Source of the DNA: CAZMCH01 sp964564735
Lineage (GTDB): Bacteria > Poribacteria > DTPJ01
Direction: 5' to 3'
NCBI GenBank assembly: GCA_964564735.1
Contig: CAZMCH010000003.1
Span: 33,192 to 97,191, forward strand
Length of the DNA: 64,000 nucleotides
The notes below the pieces were generated by a model. That model was not told where the DNA came from. It did not search any database and saw only the letters and a list, made by a program, of their open reading frames with translations. Shown here in pieces: positions 27,534-35,685 of the stretch. Position 1 is the stretch's first letter. Each line of letters begins with the position of its first letter. The position numbers were made by a program, and so were the translations under genes.

Positions 27534-28808
27534 ATGTCAAATATTGTCGTTGTTGGCGCGCAATGGGGTGACGAGGGCAAAGGTAAGATAGTCGATTATC
27601 TTGCTAATGATGCAGATATTATTGCAAGGTATCAGGGTGGAGATAATGCAGGACATACTATTGTTGTAGGTAATAATAAATATGTCCTACATCTAGTTCC
27701 GAGTGGTATTTTGTATCCTAATAAAAAGTGTATTATTGGTAATGGTGTTGTTCTTTCACCAAAGGTATTCTTTGAGGAAATAGAAGACCTTAAAAAACGT
27801 GGAATTTGCATTGATGATAATCTTTATATCAGCGAAAGAACACATCTAATTATGCCATATCACAAAATGATGGATGCCTTTGAAGAGAATAAAAGAGGCT
27901 CAAAAAAGATCGGCACTACAGGCAGAGGCATAGGTCCTGCCTATATGGATAAATCCGCTAGATTGGGTATTCGAATTGGTGATCTTATGGATTTTAATCT
28001 CTTTGAAGAAAAACTCGATCTTAATCTTGAGCATAAAGCTAGATTCTTAGAAAAATCAAATGATTGGATTAAATCAACAAAGGCTGATATAATAGCAGAA
28101 TTTCGAGAATATGCTAAGAGATTAGAGCCATTTGTTAGGGATACATTCACCATTATCAATGATGCCATTGATAATGGTGAGAGTATAATATTTGAGAGCG
28201 CACAAGGAACGCTTCTTGATATTGATCTTGGAACATATCCATATAGCACCTCATCAAACTCAACAGTAGGTGGGGCATGTTCTGGTTTGGGTATTGCGCC
28301 AACTAAGATAAATGAGATAATTGGTCTTGTGAAAGCCTATACTACAAGAGTTGGCGAAGGTCCTTTCCCTACAGAATTTTCTCCTGAAATGGACGAAAAA
28401 ATGAGAAATAGAGGTGGAGAATTTGGAGCAACCACAGGACGACCCCGACGTTGTGGATGGTTTGATGCAGTTGCTGTTAGATATTCTGCTAGACTTAATG
28501 GTTTCACAGGGATAGCAATAACTAAACTTGATGTTCTTGATGAACTTGAATCATTAGATATTTGCGTCGAATATAAATATAAAGGCAAGACTTTAACAAC
28601 TTTTCCTAGCCAAATTGATGTTTTGAAAAATTGTGAACCTGTTTATGAGACTTTTGATGGTTGGCAGACAGATATATCAAATATAAGAAGTTATGATGAT
28701 CTTCCAAAAAATGCAAAAAAGTATGTTGAGAGAATTTCTGAACTTGTTGGAGCAAAGATTGTCTTAATAGGTGTTGGACCTAGCAGAGAGCAAATAATAT
28801 CTCTTTAG
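27534..28808 (+). CDS. purA: Adenylosuccinate synthetase
   Basis: Catalyses the GTP-dependent joining of IMP and aspartate in AMP synthesis. Diagnostic motifs are 'VGAQWGDEGKGKIVDYLA' (catalytic Asp and GTP loop near residue 8), 'QGGDNAGHTIVV' (catalytic His), 'IGTTGRGIGPAYMDK' and 'GEGPFPTEF' followed by 'GATTGRPRRCGWFDAVAVR'. At 424 residues it is complete. It sits 95 bases after rpsI. I see no convincing promoter in that gap, so read-through from the ribosomal operon is possible. Confidence 0.98.
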   Translation: MSNIVVVGAQWGDEGKGKIVDYLANDADIIARYQGGDNAGHTIVVGNNKYVLHLVPSGILYPNKKCIIGNGVVLSPKVFFEEIEDLKKRGICIDDNLYISERTHLIMPYHKMMDAFEENKRGSKKIGTTGRGIGPAYMDKSARLGIRIGDLMDFNLFEEKLDLNLEHKARFLEKSNDWIKSTKADIIAEFREYAKRLEPFVRDTFTIINDAIDNGESIIFESAQGTLLDIDLGTYPYSTSSNSTVGGACSGLGIAPTKINEIIGLVKAYTTRVGEGPFPTEFSPEMDEKMRNRGGEFGATTGRPRRCGWFDAVAVRYSARLNGFTGIAITKLDVLDELESLDICVEYKYKGKTLTTFPSQIDVLKNCEPVYETFDGWQTDISNIRSYDDLPKNAKKYVERISELVGAKIVLIGVGPSREQIISL

Positions 28809-28833
28809 ATTTGGGAGTTCACAATCTTTAGGG

Positions 28834-28862
28834 TTGACATAAAAGCAAAAATCGTGTATATT
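28834..28862 (+). promoter_or_regulatory. Promoter for tRNA-Lys/tRNA-Glu
   Basis: The -35 box TTGACA (28834-28839) and -10 box TATATT (28857-28862) are separated by 17 bases. Predicted initiation is about 8-9 bases before the tRNA-Lys 5' end. Confidence 0.8.
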
Positions 28863-28877
28863 TTTAGTCTGCTTTGC

Positions 28878-28953
28878 GGGGCGTTAGCTCAGTCGGTAGA
28901 GCACCTGACTTTTAATCAGGTTGTCGGAGGTTCGATCCCCCCACGCCTCACCA
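28878..28953 (+). tRNA. tRNA-Lys (anticodon TTT)
   Basis: It folds as a cloverleaf. The acceptor stem pairs GGGGCGT with ACGCCTC (one G-T pair), and the D arm is TTAGCTCAGTCGGTAGAGC. The anticodon stem is CCTGA/TCAGG around loop CTTTTAA, with the anticodon at 28911-28913. The T loop TTCGATC and an encoded CCA end complete it. Confidence 0.95.
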
Positions 28954-28990
28954 TTTTTTGTAAGAAATAATACATAAAATATATTCTTGC

Positions 28991-29065
28991 GTCCCTATCG
29001 TCTAGCCTGGTCTAGGACATCGGCCTTTCAAGCCGGTAACAAGGGTTCAAATCCCTTTAGGGACG
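28991..29065 (+). tRNA. tRNA-Glu (anticodon TTC)
   Basis: The acceptor stem GTCCCTA pairs with TAGGGAC, discriminator G. The anticodon stem TCGGC/GCCGG surrounds loop CTTTCAA, with TTC at 29027-29029. CCA is not encoded, unlike in the tRNA-Lys 37 bases upstream. A run of seven T's follows (29067-29073). It is probably transcribed with tRNA-Lys. Confidence 0.95.
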
Positions 29066-29099
29066 CTTTTTTATGTCTGCCTTCTTTTATAATAATTTA

Positions 29100-29843
29100 C
29101 TATTTATTTTCCCTTTTTTGCTTTAAAAGCCACTCATAAAGTTCAGGATTATCATAGGTTGCTGTCCATGAATCGTGATCTGCCTCTGGATAAATAGTAA
29201 ATTGAACATTTCCTCCCGCTTCTTTTAGGGCATTAACCATTTTTTCAGACTGAGCAAGTGGAACGACACTATCTTTTGCACCATGAAATACCCAAATAGG
29301 AACATCCTTCAAAACAGCGACTTTCTTCTCATCCCCACCACCACATATAGGAACGATAGCGGCGAATTTATTGGGATATGCAATACCCAATGCCCATGAA
29401 CCATATCCACCCATGCTCAGACCCGTCAAATAGACTCTATCAGGGTCAACTTCATATTTTGCAACTATCTCGTCCAACAAGGCTTTCAGAGCATCTGTAT
29501 CCCACCATGAATCTTCAGGACATTGAGGCGAAACCGCTATGAATGGAAAATCATCCTTTTGTTCAACTATCTTTGGGATACCATGTATTTTTACTTTTTC
29601 TAGATCATCTCCTCTTTCGCCTGCACCATGAAGGAACATTATAAGGGGAAATTTCTGTTCTTTATCTTTACCATAATCTTTTGGTAAATAAAGCAAGTAG
29701 TTTAGCTTTACTGTTTTAACAACCTGAGTTTCAAATGACATTGATTTTTGTTTACTTGGCACTTTTTCACCTTCCTCTGCATAAGCTATCAATAAAGGAC
29801 ACAATAAAAAGACCATTGAAAGCACAATAACCGAAATTTTCAT
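29100..29843 (-). CDS. Secreted alpha/beta-hydrolase, esterase/feruloyl-esterase-like
   Basis: An N-terminal signal peptide ('ISVIVLSMVFLLCPLLIAYA') leads into an alpha/beta-hydrolase of the LpqC/poly(3-hydroxybutyrate)-depolymerase-like type. The oxyanion region is 'LIMFLHGAGERGDDL', the nucleophile elbow 'YLTGLSMGGYGSWALG', the acid 'VFHGAKDSVVPLAQS' and the His 'YPEADHDSW'. Many relatives are annotated as phospholipase/carboxylesterase or prolyl oligopeptidase-like. I chose the ATG at 29843 because GAGG lies 6 bases upstream. It is the last gene of a four-gene minus-strand operon. The natural substrate is unknown. Confidence 0.82.
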   Translation of the reverse strand: MKISVIVLSMVFLLCPLLIAYAEEGEKVPSKQKSMSFETQVVKTVKLNYLLYLPKDYGKDKEQKFPLIMFLHGAGERGDDLEKVKIHGIPKIVEQKDDFPFIAVSPQCPEDSWWDTDALKALLDEIVAKYEVDPDRVYLTGLSMGGYGSWALGIAYPNKFAAIVPICGGGDEKKVAVLKDVPIWVFHGAKDSVVPLAQSEKMVNALKEAGGNVQFTIYPEADHDSWTATYDNPELYEWLLKQKRENK

Positions 29844-29851
29844 ATCACACC

Positions 29852-30883
29852 TCAACTATATACACCATACCTAAAAGCCTCATCATACATTGCAATCACA
29901 TTCTCAACAGGGAACTCATCAAGCATAAGGTCGTGGCTTGCAGCAAGGCAATATCCACCATTGGGTGACATAATATCAATGACTCTACGAACTTCCTTAC
30001 GGACATCTGCTTCTGTTCCTCGAGCCAAAATCCTTTGATGATCTATTCCGCCATGAAAAGTCAGCTTGTCGCCAAATTCAGCTTTTAATTCTGCTAAATC
30101 CATTCCCTTTGCAGAAACCTGAACAGGATTTAAGGCATCCAAGCCTAGTTCAACCAAATCAGGTATAATTTCTCTAACTGCCCCGCATGAATGGAACATC
30201 GTCTTATATCCCACCTGCCTGCCTAATTTCAAAAATCGTTCAATATCAGGTTTGCAGAATTGCCTCCAATGTTTTAGAGATATAATAAGCGATTCCTGTG
30301 TTCCCATGTCATCGCCAAAGAAAAAAATATCTATCTTATTGCCAACAGCCTCAAAAAATCTCGTTGCAAGTTCATAATAAAAATCGCTTACTTTTTTGAT
30401 TACAGCCTGCATAACTTCCGGATGAGTGTGCATTTTGACAAAGAATTCTTCCATGCCTACAAGTTCTGTTGCATCTGTAAATATAACTACCCATGGACCG
30501 CCAATAATAGCATATTCCCGCCATTTTTCGCATTGTTCTGATAACCCGCTGAAATCAAACCAATCAGGTGAGGGATAATGAGGATAATTCAAGACATCCT
30601 CAACAGTTTCAGCATTTGCAAGCGGATGCGACATTGGTTGTCCATAATAGAATCCCTGGCGTTCTACTCCCCAGAAGCTTTTATTTCCCAAAGGCGGACC
30701 CACATATCTTTCTTTGACACGCCTAAAATCAATATGTAGTTTCTGCATCAGGTCCTCTTCGTCTTTTGCATTCATCTTCTTTATCAGCTTTTTTGTAAGA
30801 CCCTCAGACGCACCAAACCATAAAGGCACTCTATCTGGTTTATGATGTTCAAATGCTGATAAAACTCTTTCTTTGCTGTTCAT
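29852..30883 (-). CDS. Uroporphyrinogen decarboxylase-family protein (methyltransferase-like paralogue 1)
   Basis: Starts 'MNSKERVLSAFEHHKPDRVP', the usual opening of UroD/MtaA-superfamily proteins. The C-terminal half has 'FKTMFHSCGAVREIIPDLVELGLDALNPVQ' in part and 'LTFHGGIDHQRIL', a TIM-barrel arrangement in which His and Cys of HxCG can bind zinc, as in corrinoid-dependent methyltransferases. The N-terminal heme-synthesis Arg/Asp signature of true UroD is not obvious. The ATG at 30883 is preferred over the TTG at 30901. It is one of three such paralogues in the window. No corrinoid protein is adjacent, so the reaction is unknown. Confidence 0.8.
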   Translation of the reverse strand: MNSKERVLSAFEHHKPDRVPLWFGASEGLTKKLIKKMNAKDEEDLMQKLHIDFRRVKERYVGPPLGNKSFWGVERQGFYYGQPMSHPLANAETVEDVLNYPHYPSPDWFDFSGLSEQCEKWREYAIIGGPWVVIFTDATELVGMEEFFVKMHTHPEVMQAVIKKVSDFYYELATRFFEAVGNKIDIFFFGDDMGTQESLIISLKHWRQFCKPDIERFLKLGRQVGYKTMFHSCGAVREIIPDLVELGLDALNPVQVSAKGMDLAELKAEFGDKLTFHGGIDHQRILARGTEADVRKEVRRVIDIMSPNGGYCLAASHDLMLDEFPVENVIAMYDEAFRYGVYS

Positions 30884-30897
30884 ATTTTGTAAAATCC

Positions 30898-31674
30898 TCA
30901 AAGCCTAAATACATTAATAGTATTAGTTTCTGTAATGTTATTAAATTCACTTTCAGATAGTTCCGCTTCTTTTATTTTCAGGATAGCAGAACTAATAACA
31001 AAAAAAGGCGCATGTGTTCCAAATAAGAGCCTTTTAATATCATAAATTCGCATAATTTTTCTTAAAACATCAACATATTCTATATTTGATATATCAAGCC
31101 AAATATTAGGCAATTCGTTGATCTGTTTAGCCATGCTTTGCGCTTCTTGCCATTTGATACCACCAAAGATAAAGCGTGTTTCTGGCAAATTTTTTGCGAT
31201 ACTTATAACTTCTGCAATATTTACATCAGGAACAATACAGATAGGATTTTGCGCTCTAACGTCTTGAACTCTTAATTGGACAATTACAGGTATATCAATT
31301 TTGTCAATTTGTTCAAGTAAATCTCTAGCATCATTAATTTTGTATTGATGATAATTTGGATATAGTTTTATTGCCTTTATATTGTATTTATCAACACAAG
31401 CATTAAGGTTTTTTTTCCAATTTTTCAGTTTGGGATTTAATACTGCAACAGGTATTAGAGAAGGAAAAGCCTTAAGCGAATTAAATAGCCCTTCATTTGC
31501 TAATTGTGGATCATCATAAAATATGCCTTCAATAGACGAAACAAGGGCTTTATTAATCCCTTCTTTATCCATTTCTTTAAGCAATTCTATTGGAGAAGAA
31601 AAAGGCAATTGACGAAATACCCAGTTCCCAGCGCAAGCGTTTATATCAATCATATCAGTAATTTTATAATACAT
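30898..31674 (-). CDS. Amidohydrolase-family (TIM-barrel) protein
   Basis: About 258 residues resembling amidohydrolase_2-type TIM barrels: 'IDINACAGNWVFRQL' stands where family members have the metal-binding D-x-H-x-H. Further stretches are 'ALVSSIEGIFYDDPQLANEG', 'IKAIKLYPNYHQYKINDAR', 'IPVIVQLRVQD' and 'KRLLFGTHAPFFVISSA'. The N-terminal HxH is replaced (INAC), and several other metal ligands look absent, so catalysis is doubtful. The start is uncertain: ATG at 31674 or 31653. It overlaps the DUF350 gene by 11 bases and lies just upstream of the UroD-like gene. Confidence 0.6.
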   Translation of the reverse strand: MYYKITDMIDINACAGNWVFRQLPFSSPIELLKEMDKEGINKALVSSIEGIFYDDPQLANEGLFNSLKAFPSLIPVAVLNPKLKNWKKNLNACVDKYNIKAIKLYPNYHQYKINDARDLLEQIDKIDIPVIVQLRVQDVRAQNPICIVPDVNIAEVISIAKNLPETRFIFGGIKWQEAQSMAKQINELPNIWLDISNIEYVDVLRKIMRIYDIKRLLFGTHAPFFVISSAILKIKEAELSESEFNNITETNTINVFRL

Positions 31675-32545
31675 GAACAATCAGGACAGCGATCCCTATA
31701 TTAATTGCAACCGATACCGCAGCAGCAGCTATATTGGCTTGTTTGCCAACTTCGTCACTCATTTTTGCTTTTGGTAGAAATACCCAGTCTGTAATCCAAT
31801 AACCTATTGTCAAGAATATCAAAGCGACGATAACGTAAAGTAGAAAAGATAATATATCACTCGCCCATGATACTGATTCCCCACCCATTGCTGAACTGGC
31901 AATGTATCCAACAGCAAAAAGAAATCCACCAAAGCTGATACCCGCAGCAGCGTTGTTATCATTTTCTATTGTTCCATGAACATCATATCTGACCATAGCT
32001 TGATACCATAGTCCTGCAATGACAAGAATCGCCTGACCCAAAAGGAAAAATATCAGACATGACAACAAACCTTTCCACCACGCACCAGATACTTCACCAC
32101 TTACAGATGAGCTAATTATAAAGCCCGTTGCTATATATCCGCCAGCCAATACTGCACCTGTTCCAACATTTTTATCCTCAACAAGCTCTTTTTCGTCATT
32201 GAACTTATAAAGGATTAGTTTATCGTTAATTAATGTTGCTACATTCATAAGAATAATAGCAATAACGCTATAAAGTGCTGTATTTGAAATGTCCATCCAG
32301 AAGTTTTTACTTGAAGGTCCCAATACAACACCTGCTATTGCTACTGCCAAACCGATATAATATCCAGCTTGTGTAATTCCAACAGCGGAATTATTCTTTC
32401 CTGTTAGCTCTTCATCAATTTTATAGCGAGTTAAGAGATCATTGACAAGTTTTCCGATCCACATAGCTATTATTAAGATAGCAAGTAGTGCAAGGTCATA
32501 GGAAAATAGATATTTAAGAGTTTCTTTTAGTGTATCTAAAATCAT
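31664..32545 (-). CDS. DUF350 membrane protein with two repeated halves
   Basis: This 293-residue protein has about eight membrane segments in four pairs. The two halves resemble each other: 'NNSAVGITQAGYYIGLAVAI' and 'NVGTGAVLAGGYIATGFII', later 'NNAAAGISFGGFLFAVGYIA' and 'ANIAAAAVSVAINIGIAVLI'. The small-residue N-x-A-x-(G/A)-I pattern is typical of DUF350/UPF0719. The family has no established biochemical role; linkage to membrane-stress genes is often noted. An AGGGAGGG site precedes the ATG. It heads the minus-strand operon running to 29100. Confidence 0.85.
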   Translation of the reverse strand: MILDTLKETLKYLFSYDLALLAILIIAMWIGKLVNDLLTRYKIDEELTGKNNSAVGITQAGYYIGLAVAIAGVVLGPSSKNFWMDISNTALYSVIAIILMNVATLINDKLILYKFNDEKELVEDKNVGTGAVLAGGYIATGFIISSSVSGEVSGAWWKGLLSCLIFFLLGQAILVIAGLWYQAMVRYDVHGTIENDNNAAAGISFGGFLFAVGYIASSAMGGESVSWASDILSFLLYVIVALIFLTIGYWITDWVFLPKAKMSDEVGKQANIAAAAVSVAINIGIAVLIVHVL

Positions 32546-32616
32546 GGCTTTCCCTCCCTATACGGATTTATTATGTCTATTTGTATCTATAACACAAGAA
32601 GATTAATTACAATGCG

Positions 32617-32645
32617 ATATTATCATAGATTATTTTTCTTGTCAA
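32617..32645 (-). promoter_or_regulatory. Promoter for the DUF350 operon
   Basis: On the minus strand TTGACA (32645-32640) is followed by overlapping -10 candidates: GATAAT (32624-32619, spacing 15) and TAATAT (32622-32617, spacing 17). It is divergent from the tRNA-Leu promoter. Confidence 0.55.
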
Positions 32646-32675
32646 ACAAATTTTTCTGTTAATTAACTTTTACTC

Positions 32676-32704
32676 TTGACGATTGGTGAGATTTGGGTTA
32701 TCAT
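32676..32704 (+). promoter_or_regulatory. Promoter for tRNA-Leu
   Basis: TTGACG (32676-32681) and TATCAT (32699-32704) are spaced by 17 bases, ending 11 bases before the tRNA. Confidence 0.7.
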
Positions 32705-32715
32705 AAATCATAACT

Positions 32716-32803
32716 GCCGGCGTGGTGAAACAGGTAGACGCACGGGACTCAAAATCCCGCGGGCCGTGGGTCCATGTCGGTTCGATTCCGACCGCCGGCA
32801 CCA
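32716..32803 (+). tRNA. tRNA-Leu (anticodon CAA)
   Basis: A class II tRNA with a long variable arm. The acceptor stem is GCCGGCG/CGCCGGC, and the anticodon stem CGGGA/TCCCG surrounds loop CTCAAAA with anticodon at 32750-32752. The T loop is TTCGATT, and an encoded CCA ends it. A weak hairpin CCAAT/ATTGG followed by TTTT at about 32802-32822 could end transcription. An integrase remnant lies 100 bases downstream, so this tRNA may have served as an integration site. Confidence 0.95.
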
Positions 32804-32902
32804 ATCCAAAACATTGGTTTTATTGAGTTTATAGCTGACTCATGTTATCCTGCAATAATAAGCTGAATCAGCCAAGTGACAAATATGTGACATGGAAATT
32901 CC

Positions 32903-33031
32903 TTAGCCATTAGCAAATGGTAGTTTCAATACTTGCCTTTTAGAATGATCCTCTGAAAGATGGGCATATTGAAGAGTAGTTTCATAGCTTATATGCCCCA
33001 TTAATTGGTATAATCTCTTTGGTGATTGCCA
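32903..33031 (-). pseudogene. Tyrosine recombinase (phage-type integrase), C-terminal remnant
   Basis: The minus strand reads 'PKRLYQLMGHISYETTLQYA' then 'HLSEDHSKRQVL' to a stop at 32903. This is the classic integrase tail: L-M-G-H with the conserved His, and the catalytic Tyr in 'LQYAHLS'. The frame closes at 33032, exactly where the small palindromic element begins, and no recognisable upstream integrase sequence continues beyond. It is a dead fragment of about 40 codons beside tRNA-Leu. Confidence 0.8.
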
Positions 33032-33035
33032 TTAG

Positions 33036-33126
33036 TGTGACCGAATTAGTTTTTTATTGAAATGTAGGAACAGGTTTGAAAACCTTTTCCTACTATAAAA
33101 ATAAGCGTAATATTTAATTCGGTTGA
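33036..33126. repeat. Small palindromic (MITE-like) element flanked by CCATTAG
   Basis: ACCGAATTA (33040-33048) and TAATTCGGT (33115-33123) are perfect 9-bp inverted ends. Between them sits a 30-base hairpin (33064-33093): GTAGGAA pairs with TTCCTAC, one mismatch, then AGGTTT with AAACCT. The direct repeat CCATTAG flanks the unit at 33029-33035 and 33127-33133, which looks like a 7-base target duplication. It truncates the integrase remnant. Confidence 0.6.
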
Positions 33127-33259
33127 CCATTAGATTATATTATTTATTAACGCCACTGCTTGGCACGAAATCTAACAGGAGCCACGATAGGGTTTTTTCA
33201 AAAAACGGTCATTATGATTTAATTTCACTTTTCGCTTGACATTTTACCGCAATACTTTT

Positions 33260-33472
33260 GCTACAACTTGCTACAAGCCAAATTACAATATCGCCATCGG
33301 ATATTGCTAATCTATATCATTGTGAATTTCATTATAAATCCATATAAAAATTACATACCTCTCTCATGCTACAACGCTACAACATGCAGTCTTACGCCCA
33401 TAGAAGCTTACTATAATTTAATCTATGGCATATAAGGTTTGTTGCAATGCCTCTGCTCCAGCTTGCTACAAC
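33260..33472 (+). repeat. Cluster of five GCTACAA repeats
   Basis: GCTACAA(C/G) occurs at 33260, 33270, 33368, 33376 and 33465: two close pairs (10 and 8 bases apart) and a single copy, with about 100 bases between groups. This lies in the otherwise gene-free stretch (32804-33628) upstream of the sigma/kelch gene. They could be binding sites or debris of a repetitive coding sequence. Apart from the integrase tail, the palindromic element and these repeats, I see nothing else in that stretch. Confidence 0.5.
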
Positions 33473-33513
33473 TGCCACAAGATAGATTATCAATTATACT
33501 CATAATACAGCAT

Positions 33514-33526
33514 TTCCAAATTGGAA
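33514..33526. promoter_or_regulatory. Candidate operator palindrome upstream of sigma/kelch gene
   Basis: TTCCAAATTGGAA is a perfect 13-base palindrome about 100 bases before the start codon of the sigma/kelch gene. No convincing standard promoter is visible around it, so a dedicated factor could act here. This is inference from symmetry and position. Confidence 0.3.
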
Positions 33527-33628
33527 TTAATATGGTAGAATCTGTAATGTAAAAAAAGTTTCACTCTATTGTCAGGTTTTGGCTCTCTGTGTCGTCTATA
33601 TAGTCAAATCTTTAATGGGAGTTACAGT

Positions 33629-35464
33629 ATGAGATTGGCAGATAGACATCTAATAAATGAATGCCTTAATGGAGACCCATCTGCATTCGGGATGCTAGTG
33701 GAACGATATAAGGAGGGCGTTTATGCACTGGCATATTCCAAACTCCATAACTTCCATGATGCTGAGGATGTAACTCAGGAGGCATTCATCAAGGCATATC
33801 AGAATTTGCGTGAATTGAGAAAGCGGGATGAATTCCACGCATGGATATATGCCATTGCAAATAATCTATGCAAAGACTGGATCAAAGCTAAATCCAGACA
33901 GCCAGATAGTGAATTCATAGAAGATCATGCTGAGTCATTGAATAAGTATCAATATTTACAGGACGATCCAACGATAGAGCAACTTAATGAAGCGCTGGAA
34001 TTACTTCCTGAAATATATCAACAGGTATTGACACTGCACTATCTGGGTGGAATGGATGGCAGGGAGATGGCTGAGTTTCTAGGTGTATCGCCCAATTCCA
34101 TCTGGCAGAGGCTTAGTAGGGCAAGATCGCTATTAAGGAAGGAGCTACTAGACATGATGAGTGATACTTTTGAGCATAATAGATTAAGGGTGGGATTTAC
34201 ATTCCGTATAGTAGAGATAATTAAGGGCATTAAGATTAATCCAATGCCACCAAAGACACTCCCGTGGGGATTATCCATCGCCACAGGGATAGTGATAGCT
34301 ATTTTAGGTATTGGCACGCAGATTAATATAACTGATGGTGAGTCATACACATCAGCATCATCAATTGGTGAGGTCAGTGTTCTTAATTTTGGTGAGTTTC
34401 CTATTGATGTGATGAAGGCATCTGATATATCGGCTATGGCTAATGCAAACTCAAATGGCGATGGAGTAGGCAATACAGAGCCAAGCTTGCAGAATGCACT
34501 ATTCATGGCACCACAGGCAGAGGGTGGAACATGGACGAAGAAGGCGGATATGCCCAATGCTAGGCATTTTCATTCTTCTGGTGTTGTTGATGGAAAGATA
34601 TACCTCATCGGGGGATGTTTTCCATTCGGTTGGGCTTTATCGGTGGAAGAGTATGATCCGGTAACAGATAAATGGACAAAGAAGACTGATATGCCAACTG
34701 CAAGTGCAGGATTATCAGTTGGTGTTGTGGACGGGAAAATCTATGCTATTGGTGGAGTCAATAATCTTGGCGCGAATGGTGCTGAAATAAATCTATCAAT
34801 AGTAGAAGAATATGATCCAGCAACAAATAAATGGACAAAGAAGACTGATATGCCAACCGCAAGATGTGGTCTATCAGTTAGTACTATAGATGGCAAAATC
34901 TATGCTATTGGTGGAGCTAATGCTGATAACTGGGGACTATCAACAGTAGAGGAATATGATCCATTAGTAGATAAATGGACAAAGAAAGCTGATATGCCAA
35001 CTGGAAGGCGTTATCTAAGCACGAGTGTTGTAAATGGAAAGATATATGCTATTGGTGGAAGCGATAAAGATGGCGTGTTACCAACTGTCGAGGAGTATGA
35101 CCCATCACTGGATAGATGGACAAGGAAATCAGATATGTTGACTGGAAGAACCGATCTATCAACCAGTGTGCTAGATGAAAAAATCTATGCTATCGGAGGG
35201 ATATTTAGAGACTTTGATGGAAGAACCGAGGAATATAATCCAGTAACAGATAAATGGATAAGGAAATCAGATATGCCGACAGCAAGATACAGATTATCTA
35301 CCAGTGCAGTGAATGGTAAGATTTATGCCATTGGTGGTTATGATTTGAATAATATCATTGCCACAGTAGAGGAATATGATACTGAATTTTCCAGTAAGAG
35401 CATAGACTTCAAAGGCAAACTCCCAACTACATGGGGTGAAATGAGAATGGCAATGAATAGATGA
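33629..35464 (+). CDS. ECF sigma factor fused to membrane segment and kelch repeats
   Basis: The N-terminal about 175 residues are an ECF sigma factor. Region 2 runs about 8-85 ('AYSKLHNFHDAEDVTQEAF', 'FHAWIYAIANNLCKDW') and region 4 about 118-172 ('MAEFLGVSPNSIWQRLSRAR'). One membrane segment follows near 211-231, then a low-complexity linker, then six kelch units (about 300-590). Each unit has 'GKIYAIGG' followed by 'EEYDP...KWTKK.DMPT'. With basic residues before the membrane segment, the sigma part should be cytoplasmic and the propeller periplasmic. The ATG at 33629 has GGGAG 7 bases upstream; the frame is open to 33569. No separate anti-sigma gene is nearby, so the fused C-terminus may be the control element. 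Confidence 0.85.
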   Translation: MRLADRHLINECLNGDPSAFGMLVERYKEGVYALAYSKLHNFHDAEDVTQEAFIKAYQNLRELRKRDEFHAWIYAIANNLCKDWIKAKSRQPDSEFIEDHAESLNKYQYLQDDPTIEQLNEALELLPEIYQQVLTLHYLGGMDGREMAEFLGVSPNSIWQRLSRARSLLRKELLDMMSDTFEHNRLRVGFTFRIVEIIKGIKINPMPPKTLPWGLSIATGIVIAILGIGTQINITDGESYTSASSIGEVSVLNFGEFPIDVMKASDISAMANANSNGDGVGNTEPSLQNALFMAPQAEGGTWTKKADMPNARHFHSSGVVDGKIYLIGGCFPFGWALSVEEYDPVTDKWTKKTDMPTASAGLSVGVVDGKIYAIGGVNNLGANGAEINLSIVEEYDPATNKWTKKTDMPTARCGLSVSTIDGKIYAIGGANADNWGLSTVEEYDPLVDKWTKKADMPTGRRYLSTSVVNGKIYAIGGSDKDGVLPTVEEYDPSLDRWTRKSDMLTGRTDLSTSVLDEKIYAIGGIFRDFDGRTEEYNPVTDKWIRKSDMPTARYRLSTSAVNGKIYAIGGYDLNNIIATVEEYDTEFSSKSIDFKGKLPTTWGEMRMAMNR

Positions 35465-35487
35465 GATACAATATTATCAATTATACT

Positions 35488-35548
35488 ATCATACTCCTGC
35501 TAGATGATTCCACCATACTTAATCATTAAGCTATAGCAGGAGTATGAT
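35488..35548. repeat. Long nested inverted repeat after the sigma/kelch gene
   Basis: ATCATACTCCTGCTA (35488-35502) and its exact complement TAGCAGGAGTATGAT (35534-35548) give a perfect 15-bp stem. An inner stem ATGATT/AATCAT lies within the loop. There is no T-run, so it is not a standard terminator. It may stabilise the upstream mRNA, stop transcription with Rho, or be a small transposable hairpin. Confidence 0.65.
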
Positions 35549-35685
35549 AATTAAGCCATACCCTATAACCCGCCGAATACCTTACAGCTATATGCTCTGC
35601 TTTATAAGCCCAATATAAAATTTAATATTGATCTCAAAGAGACAAAAAGATATAATGCAATCATCATAAAACCATTCCACTATAA

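Noticed and set aside
33260..33472. GCTACAA repeats as a CRISPR array
   Set aside because: The units are only 7-8 bases with irregular spacing and there are no cas genes.
33569..33628. N-terminal extension of the sigma/kelch protein
   Set aside because: The added 20 residues precede a good GGGAG site and an ATG at 33629 where sigma homology starts.
34039..34557. Minus-strand ORF of 172 codons within the sigma/kelch gene
   Set aside because: It is the shadow of a well-conserved plus-strand coding region. Its own translation shows no domain.
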